Source: Marinomonas polaris DSM 16579
GTDB taxonomy: Bacteria > Pseudomonadota > Gammaproteobacteria > Pseudomonadales > Marinomonadaceae
Direction of reading: 5' to 3'
Assembly (NCBI RefSeq): GCF_900129155.1
Contig: NZ_FQVF01000002.1
Coordinates: forward strand, 186,001 to 250,000
DNA: 64,000 nucleotides
Position numbers and translations under genes: made by a program. Shown in pieces: positions 16,893-26,864 of this stretch. Within the stretch, counting starts at the first letter, position 1. Each line of letters starts with the position of its first letter. The notes beneath the pieces were generated by a model, which searched no databases, was not told the DNA's origin, and was given only the letters and a program-made list of their open reading frames with translations.

Positions 16893-17783
16893 ATGGGAAT
16901 TCCCCAACAACTTCTAATTCGCACCACATTTTTATTGGCTATTGGCATGGCATGTACGCAGGCCAATGCCATAACTCATTACCAATCTGGTATTTCGGAT
17001 TCTGAGTGGCTACTTTCGGGCGATATTTTTTCGTGCAGTTTAACGCACCCCGTGCCGAATTACGGTGAAGGCCACTTCATAAAAGAAGCTGGCGAACCTA
17101 TGAAATTCATTTTGCAGCCGCAGAACGAAAAACTCGGCCCAGGTCAGGTTTATATTATTTCTCAAGCACCAGATTGGTCGCCAGGTTTAAAGCCAGAAAC
17201 CTTAGAAATTTTACCTTACCCAGGTTACGGTTTAACGGTTGAAGTAGGTGGACGAGTCGCTGAACGGATGCTAACAAGTTTGGATCGTGGGCGTCATCCT
17301 GTTGTGGCAGGAACCGCTTGGGAAAATAATCGTGAAACGATAGAAGTGGGTTTGTCGAATATTAACTTTGCGCCTGCTTACAATGAGTTTAGACGCTGCT
17401 TGTCTAGTCTGTTGCCAGTAAATTATGACCAGATTGCCAGAACAGCGGCCTTGTTTCCGACCAATGGCGTGAATCTTACGGATCGAATTAAGGCTCGTCT
17501 GGATCTTGTCGCCTTGTATGTTTCTTCTGACCCAAGTGTTGAATACATCTACATTGATGGTCATACGGATGTTATAGGTTCTCGCCGAGATAACCGTGAG
17601 TTGTCAAAAGTTAGGGCAGAAAAAGTCACCTCTTATCTATTAGAGAAAGGTGTTCCTGCGGGAAAAATTATTTCTCGATATCATGGTGAACGCTATCCTT
17701 CCACCACGAATAATACGGCCCAAGGTCGAGAACGTAACCGACGAGTAACGATTCGCTTAGAGAAATCATCTGAGTCGAGTTAA
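16893..17783 (+). CDS. motY: Sodium-type flagellar motor protein MotY
   Basis: A signal peptide (residues about 1-26, ending CTQANA) is followed by the MotY-specific N-terminal domain (SEWLLSGDIFSCSLTHPVPNYG, RCLSSLLPVNYDQI). A C-terminal OmpA-like peptidoglycan-binding domain has IDGHTDVIGSRRDNRELSKVRA and RERNRRVTIRL. Known: MotY with MotX forms the T-ring that anchors the Na+-driven stator. It implies polar flagella with a sodium motor, fitting a marine lifestyle. An intrinsic terminator follows. Confidence 0.88.
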   Translation: MGIPQQLLIRTTFLLAIGMACTQANAITHYQSGISDSEWLLSGDIFSCSLTHPVPNYGEGHFIKEAGEPMKFILQPQNEKLGPGQVYIISQAPDWSPGLKPETLEILPYPGYGLTVEVGGRVAERMLTSLDRGRHPVVAGTAWENNRETIEVGLSNINFAPAYNEFRRCLSSLLPVNYDQIARTAALFPTNGVNLTDRIKARLDLVALYVSSDPSVEYIYIDGHTDVIGSRRDNRELSKVRAEKVTSYLLEKGVPAGKIISRYHGERYPSTTNNTAQGRERNRRVTIRLEKSSESS

Positions 17784-17821
17784 TTTATAAATTATTATAG
17801 ATTTCTGTGATTTGCTAAAAG

Positions 17822-17864
17822 AGCCTCGTTTTGCCGAATTATATGTGCAAAACGGGGCTTTTTA
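17822..17864 (+). terminator. Intrinsic terminator after motY
   Basis: AGCCTCGTTTTGC pairs with GCAAAACGGGGCT (one G-U pair), followed by TTTTT. Confidence 0.88.
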
Positions 17865-17985
17865 CTTGCTAAGCAAGAATCGAGATCTTACACTTACTGC
17901 CCCTTTTTTAAATTTTTTGCGCCGCCATGTTCTGGTTTGAAGGCACTGGTGAGGGAGCGCGAGCTCGTTGAGGAGAATAGAGATA

Positions 17986-19218
17986 ATGTCTGACGTGAAG
18001 AAGGTAGTGCTTGCCTATTCTGGCGGCCTGGATACTTCCGTAATCGCGAAGTGGCTTCAAGAAGAGTATAACTGTGAAGTGGTTACCTTTACCGCTGATT
18101 TGGGTCAGGGTGAGGAAGTTGAACCAGCTCGTGCTAAAGCTCAAGCGTTGGGTATTAAGGAAATCTACATTGAAGATTTGCGCGAAGAGTTTGTTCGCGA
18201 CTTCGTTTTCCCAATGTTCCGTGCCAACACTATTTATGAAGGCGAATACCTATTAGGTACGTCTATTGCGCGTCCTCTGATCGCTAAACGTTTGATCGAG
18301 ATTGCCAATGAAACTGGTGCCGATGCGATTTCTCACGGCGCAACAGGTAAAGGTAACGACCAAGTACGTTTTGAGCTTGGCGCTTACGCATTGAAACCTG
18401 GTGTTAAAGTGATTGCTCCTTGGCGTGAATGGGATCTAACGTCTCGTGAAACCCTAATGGCATACTGTGAAGAGCATAAAATCCCAGTAGATTTTTCTAC
18501 TAAAAAGAAAAAATCTCCTTACTCTATGGACGCAAACTTACTGCACATTTCTTTTGAAGGTGATCAGTTAGAAGATCCATGGACAGAGCCAGAAGACGAC
18601 ATGTGGCGTTGGTCTGTCTCTCCAGAAAATGCTCCAAACGAACCAACTTACATCGAAATTGGTTACGAAAAAGGCGATCCTATTTCTATCAATGGCGAAG
18701 CAATGTCTCCAGCGACTATCTTGGAAACATTAAACAAGGTTGGTGGCGCGAATGGTATTGGTCGTGTTGATATCGTAGAAAACCGTTTTGTTGGTATGAA
18801 AGCCCGTGGTTGTTATGAAACACCTGGTGGCACCATCATGATGAAAGCACACCGTGCGATTGAGTCTATTACCCTAGACCGCGAAGCGGCGCATTTGAAA
18901 GATGAGATGATGCCTCGTTACGCTAAGTTGATATACAACGGTTTCTGGTGGTCAGAAGAGCGTCGTATGATGCAAGCTTTGATCGACACATCACAAAAAT
19001 ACGTTAGCGGTACAGTTCGTCTGAAATTGTACAAAGGTAACGTAAGTGTTGTTGGTCGTCAGTCTGAAAACAGCTTGTTCGACAGCAAAATTGCTACTTT
19101 TGAAGATGATGCTGGCGCTTACGATCAGAAAGATGCAGCAGGCTTTATTAAGCTAAACGCACTACGTATGCGTATTGCCGCTCAGAAAGGTCGTGGTTTT
19201 CTAGATAACGACAAGTAA
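17986..19218 (+). CDS. argG: Argininosuccinate synthase
   Basis: The 410-residue enzyme starts [19 protein letters not shown] with the ATP-pyrophosphatase P-loop SGGLDTS. Further conserved blocks are [13 protein letters not shown] and [13 protein letters not shown]. Known: it joins citrulline and aspartate with ATP to form argininosuccinate in arginine synthesis. GAGGAGAA lies 11 bp before the ATG. It is flanked by terminators, so it is a single-gene transcript. No ARG box was recognised with confidence. Confidence 0.97.
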   Translation: MSDVKKVVLAYSGGLDTSVIAKWLQEEYNCEVVTFTADLGQGEEVEPARAKAQALGIKEIYIEDLREEFVRDFVFPMFRANTIYEGEYLLGTSIARPLIAKRLIEIANETGADAISHGATGKGNDQVRFELGAYALKPGVKVIAPWREWDLTSRETLMAYCEEHKIPVDFSTKKKKSPYSMDANLLHISFEGDQLEDPWTEPEDDMWRWSVSPENAPNEPTYIEIGYEKGDPISINGEAMSPATILETLNKVGGANGIGRVDIVENRFVGMKARGCYETPGGTIMMKAHRAIESITLDREAAHLKDEMMPRYAKLIYNGFWWSEERRMMQALIDTSQKYVSGTVRLKLYKGNVSVVGRQSENSLFDSKIATFEDDAGAYDQKDAAGFIKLNALRMRIAAQKGRGFLDNDK

Positions 19219-19250
19219 CCACTTGTTGATTTAGAAAAATAAGCTTTCAA

Positions 19251-19288
19251 AAAACGCTCCATTCTTGCAGAATTGGAGCGTTTTTTAT
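19251..19288 (+). terminator. Intrinsic terminator after argG
   Basis: AAAACGCTCCA pairs with TGGAGCGTTTT, followed by a run of T. Confidence 0.9.
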
Positions 19289-19403
19289 TTTTGTACACTT
19301 GGTCAGTATTCGCTGGTTAATTGACATAGCATGTCGCTTTGCAGAATGAGCAGTAGAATAAAATGTGCCGATACGATGCACGCTGATCTGAAGGAAGAGA
19401 ATT

Positions 19404-20324
19404 ATGACAATTTATAACTTTGGTTCGATTAACCTCGACCACCTTTATCAGCTAGATCATTTTGTCCGCCCCGGCGAGACCATGGCTTCTAATAGCTATC
19501 AGTGTTTGTTAGGTGGCAAAGGAGCAAACCAATCTGTTGCACTTGCTAAAGCGGGCGCTGACGTAAAGCATGTCGGTGCGATTCATCACAGTGATCAAGC
19601 TGTTATTGATCAGTTAGAATCCCTTGGTGTGGATACAGGGCTGATAAAGCGAATTGATGTGCCAACGGGTCATGCGATTATTCAGCTAACCAAAGAAGCG
19701 GAAAACTCGATCATTCTATACCAAGGCGCGAACCATGCGCTGACGGAAGAACAAGTTGATCAAGTATTATCACAGGCAAACGCTGGTGATTGGGTGTTGC
19801 TGCAAAACGAAACGAACCTTATCGAATACATCATGCGCAAAGCGCAAGAGAATAAAGTTAAGGTCGCGTTTAACCCAGCACCAATGGACGCTGAATTGAC
19901 CAAAAAAGTACTTGGTTTTGTTGACCTATTAATCGTTAACGAAGTTGAAGCCATGGATTTAATTGGCACAACGGACATAGACAGCACCATCGTTGCTTTC
20001 CCTAAAGCTTACCCTGAACTGGCCGTGTTAATGACCCTTGGCAAAGCGGGTGTGTGCTACTTTACTGGAAAAGAGAGCGATCAAGAGAACAATTATGAAG
20101 GTGGTTTGTCAGTAAAGGCATTTTCTGTTGAAGCGGTTGATACCACGGCGGCTGGCGATACGTTTATTGGTTTTTGCTTGTCTTCTCTAATGAATGGCGA
20201 AGACATGACGCAGGCGATCACTCGCGCCTGTGCTGCATCTGCTATTTGCGTTACTCGTTTAGGCGCTGCGTCATCTATACCAACACAAGATGAAGTGACG
20301 GCCTTTCTTGCCAAAAACAGTTAG
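19404..20324 (+). CDS. Ribokinase-family (PfkB) sugar kinase
   Basis: The 306-residue PfkB kinase starts with NFGSINLDHLYQLDHFVRPGE and has LLGGKGANQSVALAKAGA (PfkB signature 1) and the catalytic VDTTAAGDTFIGFCLSSL (signature 2, catalytic Asp in AAGDTF). It is followed 47 bp later by a nucleoside hydrolase, which releases ribose, so it probably phosphorylates that ribose. The 3' end contains a short direct repeat (AGCCAAAAACAGTT twice), the second copy beyond the stop. Confidence 0.9.
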   Translation: MTIYNFGSINLDHLYQLDHFVRPGETMASNSYQCLLGGKGANQSVALAKAGADVKHVGAIHHSDQAVIDQLESLGVDTGLIKRIDVPTGHAIIQLTKEAENSIILYQGANHALTEEQVDQVLSQANAGDWVLLQNETNLIEYIMRKAQENKVKVAFNPAPMDAELTKKVLGFVDLLIVNEVEAMDLIGTTDIDSTIVAFPKAYPELAVLMTLGKAGVCYFTGKESDQENNYEGGLSVKAFSVEAVDTTAAGDTFIGFCLSSLMNGEDMTQAITRACAASAICVTRLGAASSIPTQDEVTAFLAKNS

Positions 20325-20371
20325 CCAAAAACAGTTAGCCAAAAATGTATAGTTAAAAGAGGAAGTGAAAC

Positions 20372-21313
20372 ATGGCTCGTAAAATTATTATTGATACAGA
20401 TCCAGGTATAGACGATGCAATGGCGATCTTCTTCGCCTTTCAAGCACCACAGCTTGATGTATTAGGTCTAACAACAACGTTTGGTAATGTGTCTGTGGAT
20501 TTGGCAACACAAAATGCCATCACATTGACTGAGATTGCTAAGGTAAATGTACCGGTTGCCAAAGGCGTAGCTGTACCAAGCAAGATTGCACCTCGTCCAC
20601 ATCCTGATTTTGTACACGGCAAAGATGGCTTTGGTAATATTGATTGGCCAGCACCAAAAGGTAAGGCAATCGAGAAAAGCGCAGCGCAGTTTATTGTTGA
20701 TACTGTGCGTGAATTCCCAGGTGAAGTAACCATTATCGCTCTTGGGCCATTAGGTAACTTGGCAAAAGCTTTAGAGCTTGATCCAGAAGTGGCGAACTTG
20801 GTTGATGAAGTTGTGCTGATGGGTGGAACTGCGATTGAATATGGTAACGTATCGCCTGTGGCAGAAGCGAATATCATGAATGACCCACATGCTGCGGATC
20901 TTGTTTTTACAGCTGCTTGGCAAGTTACCATGATTGGCCTAGATGTCACTCATCAGGTGTTATTAGACAATTCAGTATTAGAGCGTATTAAGAAAGCCAA
21001 CCCGACTGAAGGTGGTTTCTTGTATGATTGTGCTCAACATTATATTAATTTCTATAGCAGCCGCTTTGATATGGATGGTTGTTATTTCCATGATGCATCA
21101 ACTATTGCTTATGTTATGGATCCGAGCATTTTTGGCGTAGAGCTTGGCGCTGTTCGTGTTGCGTGTGAAGGTATCGGCATTGGGCAAACTATTTTTGCAC
21201 CACAAGGCATGAGCTTCCCTGAACCGCATTGGAACGATGTACCGATGACACAAGTTTGTATGGAAGTGGACAGTAAAAAATTATTAACCTTGTTTGAGAC
21301 AACATTGTCTTAA
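20372..21313 (+). CDS. Inosine/uridine-preferring nucleoside hydrolase
   Basis: The 313-residue protein has the Ca2+-binding DTDPGIDDAMAIFFAF motif at the N-terminus, ALGPLGNLAKALELDP and EANIMNDPHAAD, all typical of IU-nucleoside hydrolases. Known: they split ribonucleosides into base and ribose. With the ribokinase upstream it forms a salvage pair. AGAGGAAG precedes the ATG and a terminator follows. Confidence 0.93.
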   Translation: MARKIIIDTDPGIDDAMAIFFAFQAPQLDVLGLTTTFGNVSVDLATQNAITLTEIAKVNVPVAKGVAVPSKIAPRPHPDFVHGKDGFGNIDWPAPKGKAIEKSAAQFIVDTVREFPGEVTIIALGPLGNLAKALELDPEVANLVDEVVLMGGTAIEYGNVSPVAEANIMNDPHAADLVFTAAWQVTMIGLDVTHQVLLDNSVLERIKKANPTEGGFLYDCAQHYINFYSSRFDMDGCYFHDASTIAYVMDPSIFGVELGAVRVACEGIGIGQTIFAPQGMSFPEPHWNDVPMTQVCMEVDSKKLLTLFETTLS

Positions 21314-21340
21314 AACGTTAGAATGGCACAATCAAACTCG

Positions 21341-21372
21341 AAGGCATGGTAAGTAACTTCCATGCCTTTTTT
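21341..21372 (+). terminator. Intrinsic terminator of the nucleoside-salvage operon
   Basis: AAGGCATGG pairs with CCATGCCTT, followed by a T-run. An in-frame upstream ATG of the next gene falls inside this hairpin and is therefore rejected as its start. Confidence 0.88.
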
Positions 21373-21390
21373 ATTTATAAAGAGAAAAAT

Positions 21391-21660
21391 ATGAAATTAT
21401 TAGTAAGAAACCTTGCCCGTAACACCACAGAAGACGAATTGAGAAGTTTGTTTGCCGTTCACGGTACTTTGCAATCTTGTACTATCGTGATGGACAAAGA
21501 AACAGGTGAATCGAAAGGCTTTGCGTTTGTTGAAATGCCAAAAGTAGGTGAAGCGAAAGTAGCAATCAAAACGCTAAACGGTATGGACGTTGATGGCTCT
21601 AAAATTCGCGTTAAAAAAGCAGAAGATACCGCTAAAAAAGATGAAAGCGACGCTGAATAA
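21391..21660 (+). CDS. Small RRM-type RNA-binding protein
   Basis: An 89-residue single RRM domain. RNP2 is LLVRNLA at residues 3-9 and RNP1 is KGFAFVEM near residue 45, with the typical spacing. A short acidic/Lys tail (KKAEDTAKKDESDAE) follows. Known: bacterial RRM proteins of this size bind RNA and are often cold- or stress-related. Specific targets are unknown. AGAGAAAA precedes the ATG. Confidence 0.92.
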   Translation: MKLLVRNLARNTTEDELRSLFAVHGTLQSCTIVMDKETGESKGFAFVEMPKVGEAKVAIKTLNGMDVDGSKIRVKKAEDTAKKDESDAE

Positions 21661-21736
21661 ATAATCGTAAATCTTTATTCATCAGAATGAATAAAGAGAA
21701 GAACGACCCGCTTTCCTAGCTTATCTTTATTATGAG

Positions 21737-22063
21737 CTAGGAATGAGCGTCGGCGAACTCTTTGATAAAGTCCACGTCTTTGCTTGAAATAGTGTGATAG
21801 GTAAGTTTTATATAATGCTTATTATGCTCGTTAAAAACATCCAGTTGTGGGTCGCATAATGCTTTTATTGTGGCCGTTTTCCCTTCATGAATTGCCTTTA
21901 GTTCTAGCTTCACCATTTTTGATCCTTGCAAACCGTCGGGCGCTTCCACTTCTATCATTTGTGTAGATATGTGTGTGCAATGGATCGGCATAACAACGCC
22001 ATTGGTTAAATATAGAGAACCTGTCCAAAAACAGCGAACATAAGGCGAATGTGAAATAGACAT
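21737..22063 (-). CDS. Hypothetical protein, possibly PilZ-like
   Basis: With the start at 22063 the product has 108 residues, preceded by AAAGGAT at ideal spacing. A TATAAT-like -10 box at about 22125 lies upstream, so a longer start inside the promoter is unlikely. The sequence looks beta-rich (FWTGSLYLTNGVVMPIHCTHIS, then MVKLELKAIHEGK). This weakly recalls a PilZ barrel, but the RxxxR motif for cyclic-di-GMP is not obvious. No firm function. Confidence 0.65.
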   Translation of the reverse strand: MSISHSPYVRCFWTGSLYLTNGVVMPIHCTHISTQMIEVEAPDGLQGSKMVKLELKAIHEGKTATIKALCDPQLDVFNEHNKHYIKLTYHTISSKDVDFIKEFADAHS

Positions 22064-22244
22064 TGGTTTATCCTTTACTGGGTGAAGATCCAAGGTCATT
22101 GATGACTCTTCTAGGACAGCCATTATAGTGCAAGAGTGCTGAGAAGTGATAGCTAGAAAAAATTGATATGAATCAAGATGTTGCTGAGTACTTATTAGCA
22201 ACATCTTGATTGGAGAGAAGTATTGCGAAGGCAGCAAGTGCCTT

Positions 22245-23570
22245 TTAGCTTTGTTGCTTAATAGTCTCACCTAGGGCATTAATTAGACTGTCAATTTCGG
22301 ACTGTTCTGTTGTAAATGGTGGTGCTAATTGAATGGTGTCGGCACCATAACGAACGTAGTAGCCTTTGTCCCACATTGCCATAGCAATTTGGAACGGGCG
22401 TTTAGCTGGTTCGCCATCTATTGGAGCAATGGTAATACCCGCCGCAAAACCGTAGTTACGAATGTCAGTGATCATCGAGCTGGCGTCTTTTAGCTGATGA
22501 ACGCTATTTTCCCATGCTGGACTCATACTGCTAACTCGTTCAATCAAACCTTGTTTCTTGATCTCTGCAAGGGAGGCTAATCCAGCCGCGCAAGCAATTG
22601 GGTGAGCTGAATAGGTGTAACCATGAGGGATTTCTAGCATGTATTCCGCACCACCGTTATCCATGAAGGTGTCGTAGATCTCTTGTTTAAAGGCGACAGC
22701 GCCCATTGGAATAACACCATTAGTAACCTGTTTTGCCATGGTAATCACGTCAGGCGTCACACCGAAGGCTTCTGCGCCGGTTTTTGCGCCCATACGACCA
22801 AAAGCGGTAATAACTTCATCAAAGATCAATAAAATATTGTGCTGATCACAGATTTCTCTCAAACGCTGCAAATAACCTTGTGGTGGAACGATGACACCAG
22901 CCGAGCCCGACATAGGTTCAACAATCACCGCAGCAATGTTCGATGCATCATGCATCATGATTAGATTTAGCAGATCATCCGCGCGCTCTTTGCCTTGTTC
23001 AGCCATGCCTTTTGAAAATTCGCTACCCGGCACTTGAGTATGAGGTAGGTGGTAGGATTCTAAGCCTTGACCATAAAGCGTACGGTTCGCAGGAATTCCG
23101 CCGACGCTAAAGCCTGAAATCCCCGCCCCATGATAACCCTTAGCACGGCCGATAAATTTAGTCTTCGTCCCCATGCCTTTTTTACGCCAATAAGCACGCG
23201 CAACTTTTAACGCAGTATCGACAGATTCAGAACCAGAACCTGTGAAGAAAATACGGTTTAATCCAGCAGGCATAAACTCGGTAATTTGCTCGGCTAACAA
23301 GAAAGACTTCTCGTGACCGAATTGAAAGGCAGGGGAGTAATCCAGTGTTTTGACTTGCTGAGCCACGGCTTCATTAATCGCAGGAACACTATGACCCAAA
23401 CCACAAGTCCATAACCCAGACAAGCCGTCAAAAATCTTTCTACCATCACTGTCGGTGTAATAGTTGCCAGCGGCGGAGGTGATAATGCGAGGATCTTTTT
23501 TGAATTGGCGGTTGCCCGTGTAGGCCATCCAATGTGCGTCAAGTTGAGCTTGGGTTAAACGGTGACTCAT
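22245..23570 (-). CDS. Class III omega-amino acid:pyruvate aminotransferase
   Basis: The 441-residue PLP enzyme has a GSGSESVDTALKVARAYWR cofactor loop, LIFDEVITAFGRMGAKTGAE with the Asp that contacts PLP, and the Schiff-base Lys in TMAKQVTNGVIPMGA. The start (LDAHWMAYTGNRQFKKDPR) is typical of omega-amino acid transaminases that use beta-alanine or taurine-like amines with pyruvate. The exact amine donor is not known. The 3' end is close to the upstream promoter of the next gene. Confidence 0.9.
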   Translation of the reverse strand: MSHRLTQAQLDAHWMAYTGNRQFKKDPRIITSAAGNYYTDSDGRKIFDGLSGLWTCGLGHSVPAINEAVAQQVKTLDYSPAFQFGHEKSFLLAEQITEFMPAGLNRIFFTGSGSESVDTALKVARAYWRKKGMGTKTKFIGRAKGYHGAGISGFSVGGIPANRTLYGQGLESYHLPHTQVPGSEFSKGMAEQGKERADDLLNLIMMHDASNIAAVIVEPMSGSAGVIVPPQGYLQRLREICDQHNILLIFDEVITAFGRMGAKTGAEAFGVTPDVITMAKQVTNGVIPMGAVAFKQEIYDTFMDNGGAEYMLEIPHGYTYSAHPIACAAGLASLAEIKKQGLIERVSSMSPAWENSVHQLKDASSMITDIRNYGFAAGITIAPIDGEPAKRPFQIAMAMWDKGYYVRYGADTIQLAPPFTTEQSEIDSLINALGETIKQQS

Positions 23571-23692
23571 AGCATTCTCCCTCTATAAAGTGAAATATCA
23601 ATAGACTAAGAATGCCGAGCTAGAAAGGTTTAATAAATGTGATGTTATTTAATTTTAGGTTAGTCTTTAGTTAACTAAGAAAAGTAGGAAAA

Positions 23693-24328
23693 TTAAGTGG
23701 AGGTCTTGTCTTTAAATTCACACAGGTCTTCAATAATACATGCATCGCACTTAGGCTTGCGAGCGACACATATGTAACGACCGTGAAGTATCATCCAGTG
23801 GTGAGCATCCAAAAGAAATTCCTTCGGAACAAACTTTAACAGCTTCATTTCCACTTCTAGGACGTTTTTGCCTGGCGCTACTTTTGTCCGATTACCAAAG
23901 CGAAAAATATGCGTGTCGACTGCCATCGCGACTTGGCGAAAAGCAGTGTTTAATACCACGTTAGCGGTTTTGCGGCCAACACCGGGGAGCGCTTCGAGTT
24001 CTTCGCGAGTTTCAGGTACGACGCTGTTGTGTTTTTCGATCAGAATTTTGCAGGTCTTGATGGCATTTTCGGCTTTGGCGTTAAATAGGCCAATGGTTTT
24101 GATATAGCTTTTTAGACCATCAACGCCAAGCGCCAACATAGTTTCTGGCGTATTGGCGACAGGGAAAAGTTTTCGTGTGGCTTTGTTGACGCTTACGTCA
24201 GTGGCTTGCGCAGAAAACAACACCGCAATCAAAAGCTCAAAGGGCGAGCTGTATTCCAACTCGGTTACGGGATTTGGGTTTTCAGCTCGTAAGCGAGAAA
24301 AAATCTCGTAGCGTTTCTCTTTGTTCAA
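23693..24328 (-). CDS. nth: Endonuclease III (DNA glycosylase/AP lyase)
   Basis: The 211-residue HhH-GPD glycosylase has LFSAQATDVSVNKATRKLF, the helix-hairpin-helix LEALPGVGRKTANVVLN with catalytic Lys and the later VDTHIFRFGNR with catalytic Asp. Four cysteines of the C-terminal [4Fe-4S] loop are in CVARKPKCDACIIEDLC. Known: it removes oxidised pyrimidines. It ends the rnfABCDGE-nth gene order common in gammaproteobacteria. Confidence 0.96.
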   Translation of the reverse strand: MNKEKRYEIFSRLRAENPNPVTELEYSSPFELLIAVLFSAQATDVSVNKATRKLFPVANTPETMLALGVDGLKSYIKTIGLFNAKAENAIKTCKILIEKHNSVVPETREELEALPGVGRKTANVVLNTAFRQVAMAVDTHIFRFGNRTKVAPGKNVLEVEMKLLKFVPKEFLLDAHHWMILHGRYICVARKPKCDACIIEDLCEFKDKTST

Positions 24329-24411
24329 AATAAATAGCCTTTGTTCACTTTTGATAGCCTTTGTTCAAAATAAATAGCTGTTGTTCACTTAAATAGCCTG
24401 TGGGATAAAAG
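24329..24411. repeat. Short tandem repeats between rnfE and nth
   Basis: The 83-bp spacer consists of about three diverged copies of a unit containing AAATAGCCTTTGTTCACTT. It probably arose by slippage and has no visible gene or strong hairpin. Confidence 0.7.
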
Positions 24412-25179
24412 TTAGCTTACTTGCCCAGTCACGCGAACACGTTTCGAAGCACTTGGGCCGTCTTTGGCTTTTTGTGTTGCGACACGTTTTTTCTCGCGTT
24501 CGTCTAGGTAGTTTTTACCCGCGATCAATAAGCCTAAACCAATAAACGCACCCGGTGGTAATACGGCAAACAATACATTTGGGTAGTCGTTAAAGATAAC
24601 GATTTTCCAATGAATTGCCATGTCGCCGAACAACAACTGCATATCTGAAAACAATGTGCCTTGTCCGATTAGCTCACGCATTGCGCCCAAGGTAACAAGG
24701 ATAAACATGAAGCCCAAACCCATCATAAATCCATCTAGTGCCGAAGGTAGCACAGGGTTGCGGCTGGCAAAGGCATCGGCGCGGCCAAGGATTGCGCAGT
24801 TGGTTACGATAAGCGGGATGAAAATCCCCAAAATTTGATAAAGCTCGTAGGTATAAGCCTGCATTATCAGTTCGATACAGGTGGTAAACGAGGCGATAAT
24901 CATCACAAATGCAGGTAGACGAACCGCATCGGCAACATAGTTACGAATCAAGGAAACCGCAATATTGGAACCCATCAAAACGACCATGGTTGCTAGCCCA
25001 AGGCCCAAGGCATTTACCACTGTGCTGGTTACCGCCAGCATAGGACATAAGCCGAGCAACTGAACTAGTGCGGGGTTGTTTTTCCAAATACCGTTGTAAA
25101 TAATTTCTGCGTAATTGGCGCTTGGCTTACTCTCGTCTTGAGTAGCGTCAGTTGTTGCAGTTTCTGCGCTCATTTTCAT
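24412..25179 (-). CDS. rnfE: Electron transport complex subunit RnfE
   Basis: The 255-residue membrane protein has the RnfE pattern [18 protein letters not shown] and multiple helices; the C-terminus is Lys/Arg-rich and cytosolic. Known: RnfA and RnfE are homologous membrane subunits of the Na+/H+-pumping ferredoxin:NAD+ oxidoreductase. It is separated from rnfG by 9 bp. About 25 residues before the first helix are Thr/Ala-rich and vary in this family. Confidence 0.95.
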   Translation of the reverse strand: MKMSAETATTDATQDESKPSANYAEIIYNGIWKNNPALVQLLGLCPMLAVTSTVVNALGLGLATMVVLMGSNIAVSLIRNYVADAVRLPAFVMIIASFTTCIELIMQAYTYELYQILGIFIPLIVTNCAILGRADAFASRNPVLPSALDGFMMGLGFMFILVTLGAMRELIGQGTLFSDMQLLFGDMAIHWKIVIFNDYPNVLFAVLPPGAFIGLGLLIAGKNYLDEREKKRVATQKAKDGPSASKRVRVTGQVS

Positions 25180-25188
25180 TTGGCTATC

Positions 25189-25806
25189 CTAATACGCTAG
25201 CAGCGTATCTTTGTGTTGATCAAAATAAATAAGAGTATTTTTTACGGCACGAACGACGGCGCGAGGTGTGATAGTTGCACCGGTAAACTGGTCAAAATCC
25301 CCACCGTCTTTTTTCACGCCCCAGCCTTTTAGACTGGGATTTTCTAAAGACTTGTTGGCGAAGCTTAAAATCCATTTGGACTTTTTAAGATCAACCTTGT
25401 CCCCAAGCCCAGGTGTTTCTTTATGGCTGATGACTCGGCTGCCTGTGACTACGCCGTTTTTATCAATGGCAACGAGCATGTCTAAATTACCGTTATAGCC
25501 GCGTGGTGCGATGGTCTCGAAAATGATGCCAGAGACTTCGCCGTTCTTACGAGCGATGTGAATCTTTATGCCTTCGTCGCTTCCCAATAAAGGATCTGCT
25601 GGCAGAATGGCGGTGTCTTTGGTTAAGTCGTTATCGTACAAATTGGCTGGCAAAATTTCGTTAAAGGCAGAAATTTGCGCATCCAGAATATTGTTCTTAA
25701 TAGTGTGATCTGTCAGCTGGTGAGTGATGGCAATGAGGCCAGCCGTCAGCACCGCGAAGATAGCTAGACCAAGACTGTTACGGCGAATAGAGGCGAACAA
25801 TTCCAT
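25189..25806 (-). CDS. rnfG: Electron transport complex subunit RnfG
   Basis: The 205-residue protein has one N-terminal transmembrane helix and a periplasmic FMN-binding domain. The flavin-attachment motif is DGGDFDQFTGATITPRAVV, whose Thr in the SGAT/TGAT sequence carries covalent FMN. PRGYNGNLDMLVAID is typical. The start overlaps the rnfD stop by one base. Confidence 0.95.
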   Translation of the reverse strand: MELFASIRRNSLGLAIFAVLTAGLIAITHQLTDHTIKNNILDAQISAFNEILPANLYDNDLTKDTAILPADPLLGSDEGIKIHIARKNGEVSGIIFETIAPRGYNGNLDMLVAIDKNGVVTGSRVISHKETPGLGDKVDLKKSKWILSFANKSLENPSLKGWGVKKDGGDFDQFTGATITPRAVVRAVKNTLIYFDQHKDTLLAY

Positions 25807-26864
25807 TAGTTATCATCCCCAATTTTTAAGCCTGTTTTGGCTTTTTTATGACCGTAGGTTCTTGGTTGTGTGTAGTAATCGATTAATGGTGCTGCAAAGT
25901 TCATTAGCAATACGCCAAACGCCACGCCATCAGGATAACCACCCCAAGAGCGAATGATGTAAATTAAGATACCAATGCCCGCGCCATAAATCAGTTTGCC
26001 GCGATTACTGGTGCAAGAAGACACAGGATCAGTAGCAATAAAGAAGGCACCAAACATGGCTGCGCCAGTGGTTAGGTGGAAAAAGGGCGTTGCGGTATTA
26101 CTTGCATCAAATAAATGAAACGCGCCAGACATTACTAACAAAGCGCCTAAAAGTGCTACTGGCGTGTGCCAAGTAATAATACGCAACCAAATCAGAGCAA
26201 GACCACCCACAAGGTAAGCCAAGTTCACCCAAAGCCAACTGTTTAGGCTTGGGCCTTGTAGCGCTGCAATGCTGCTAAATGCTGCTTGGGTGTCTAATAA
26301 ATCTTTGTGTTTGAAACCATCTAATGGCGTTGCCATGGTGTAGCTATCGATCACGGGTAAGTGATGGAAAATAGCCTGCAAGCTTTGCATGAAAGACACT
26401 GTTTCACCGGCGGTTACCATGTCTTGCACACCAAGCCATTGGCTCATGGGTACAGGAAAAGACACCAGTACGATGGCGTAACCGACCATGGCAGGGTTGA
26501 ATGGGTTGTTTCCTAAGCCGCCATAAAGCTGTTTAGCAAAGATGATAGCAAAGGCCACGGCAGTCACTGTTACCCACCAAGGTACAATAGGAGGAAGAGC
26601 AACGCCTAGCAGCACAGCCGTTAATAGCGCACTGTAATCTTTCAAGAAGAACCCGACAGCACGACGACGAATTGCTAAAATAGCCGCTTCACTTAATAGT
26701 GCCGTGATGCAGGCAATCATTAGGTTGATTAGCGTGCCCCAGCCAAATAACCAAGTTTGCACCACGATGCCAGGAATGGTCGCTAAAATGACCATTTGCA
26801 TCACCCAAGAGGTGCGACGTCCTGCACGTTGTGTGTGGGGGGAGGTGATCCTCAATAATGCCAT
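25806..26864 (-). CDS. rnfD: Electron transport complex subunit RnfD
   Basis: The 352-residue membrane protein has the FMN-attachment motif SYTMATPLDGFK (Thr in MATPLD) and NPFNPAMVGYA. Several hydrophobic helices are evident, and the C-terminal IATDPVSSCTSNRGKLIYGAG fits the family. It lies directly before rnfC's end with no gap. Known: it is a core membrane subunit of the Rnf pump. Confidence 0.95.
   Translation of the reverse strand: MALLRITSPHTQRAGRRTSWVMQMVILATIPGIVVQTWLFGWGTLINLMIACITALLSEAAILAIRRRAVGFFLKDYSALLTAVLLGVALPPIVPWWVTVTAVAFAIIFAKQLYGGLGNNPFNPAMVGYAIVLVSFPVPMSQWLGVQDMVTAGETVSFMQSLQAIFHHLPVIDSYTMATPLDGFKHKDLLDTQAAFSSIAALQGPSLNSWLWVNLAYLVGGLALIWLRIITWHTPVALLGALLVMSGAFHLFDASNTATPFFHLTTGAAMFGAFFIATDPVSSCTSNRGKLIYGAGIGILIYIIRSWGGYPDGVAFGVLLMNFAAPLIDYYTQPRTYGHKKAKTGLKIGDDN

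Noticed and set aside
21346..21390. Upstream start of the RRM protein
   Set aside because: The codons overlap the terminator hairpin of the preceding operon.
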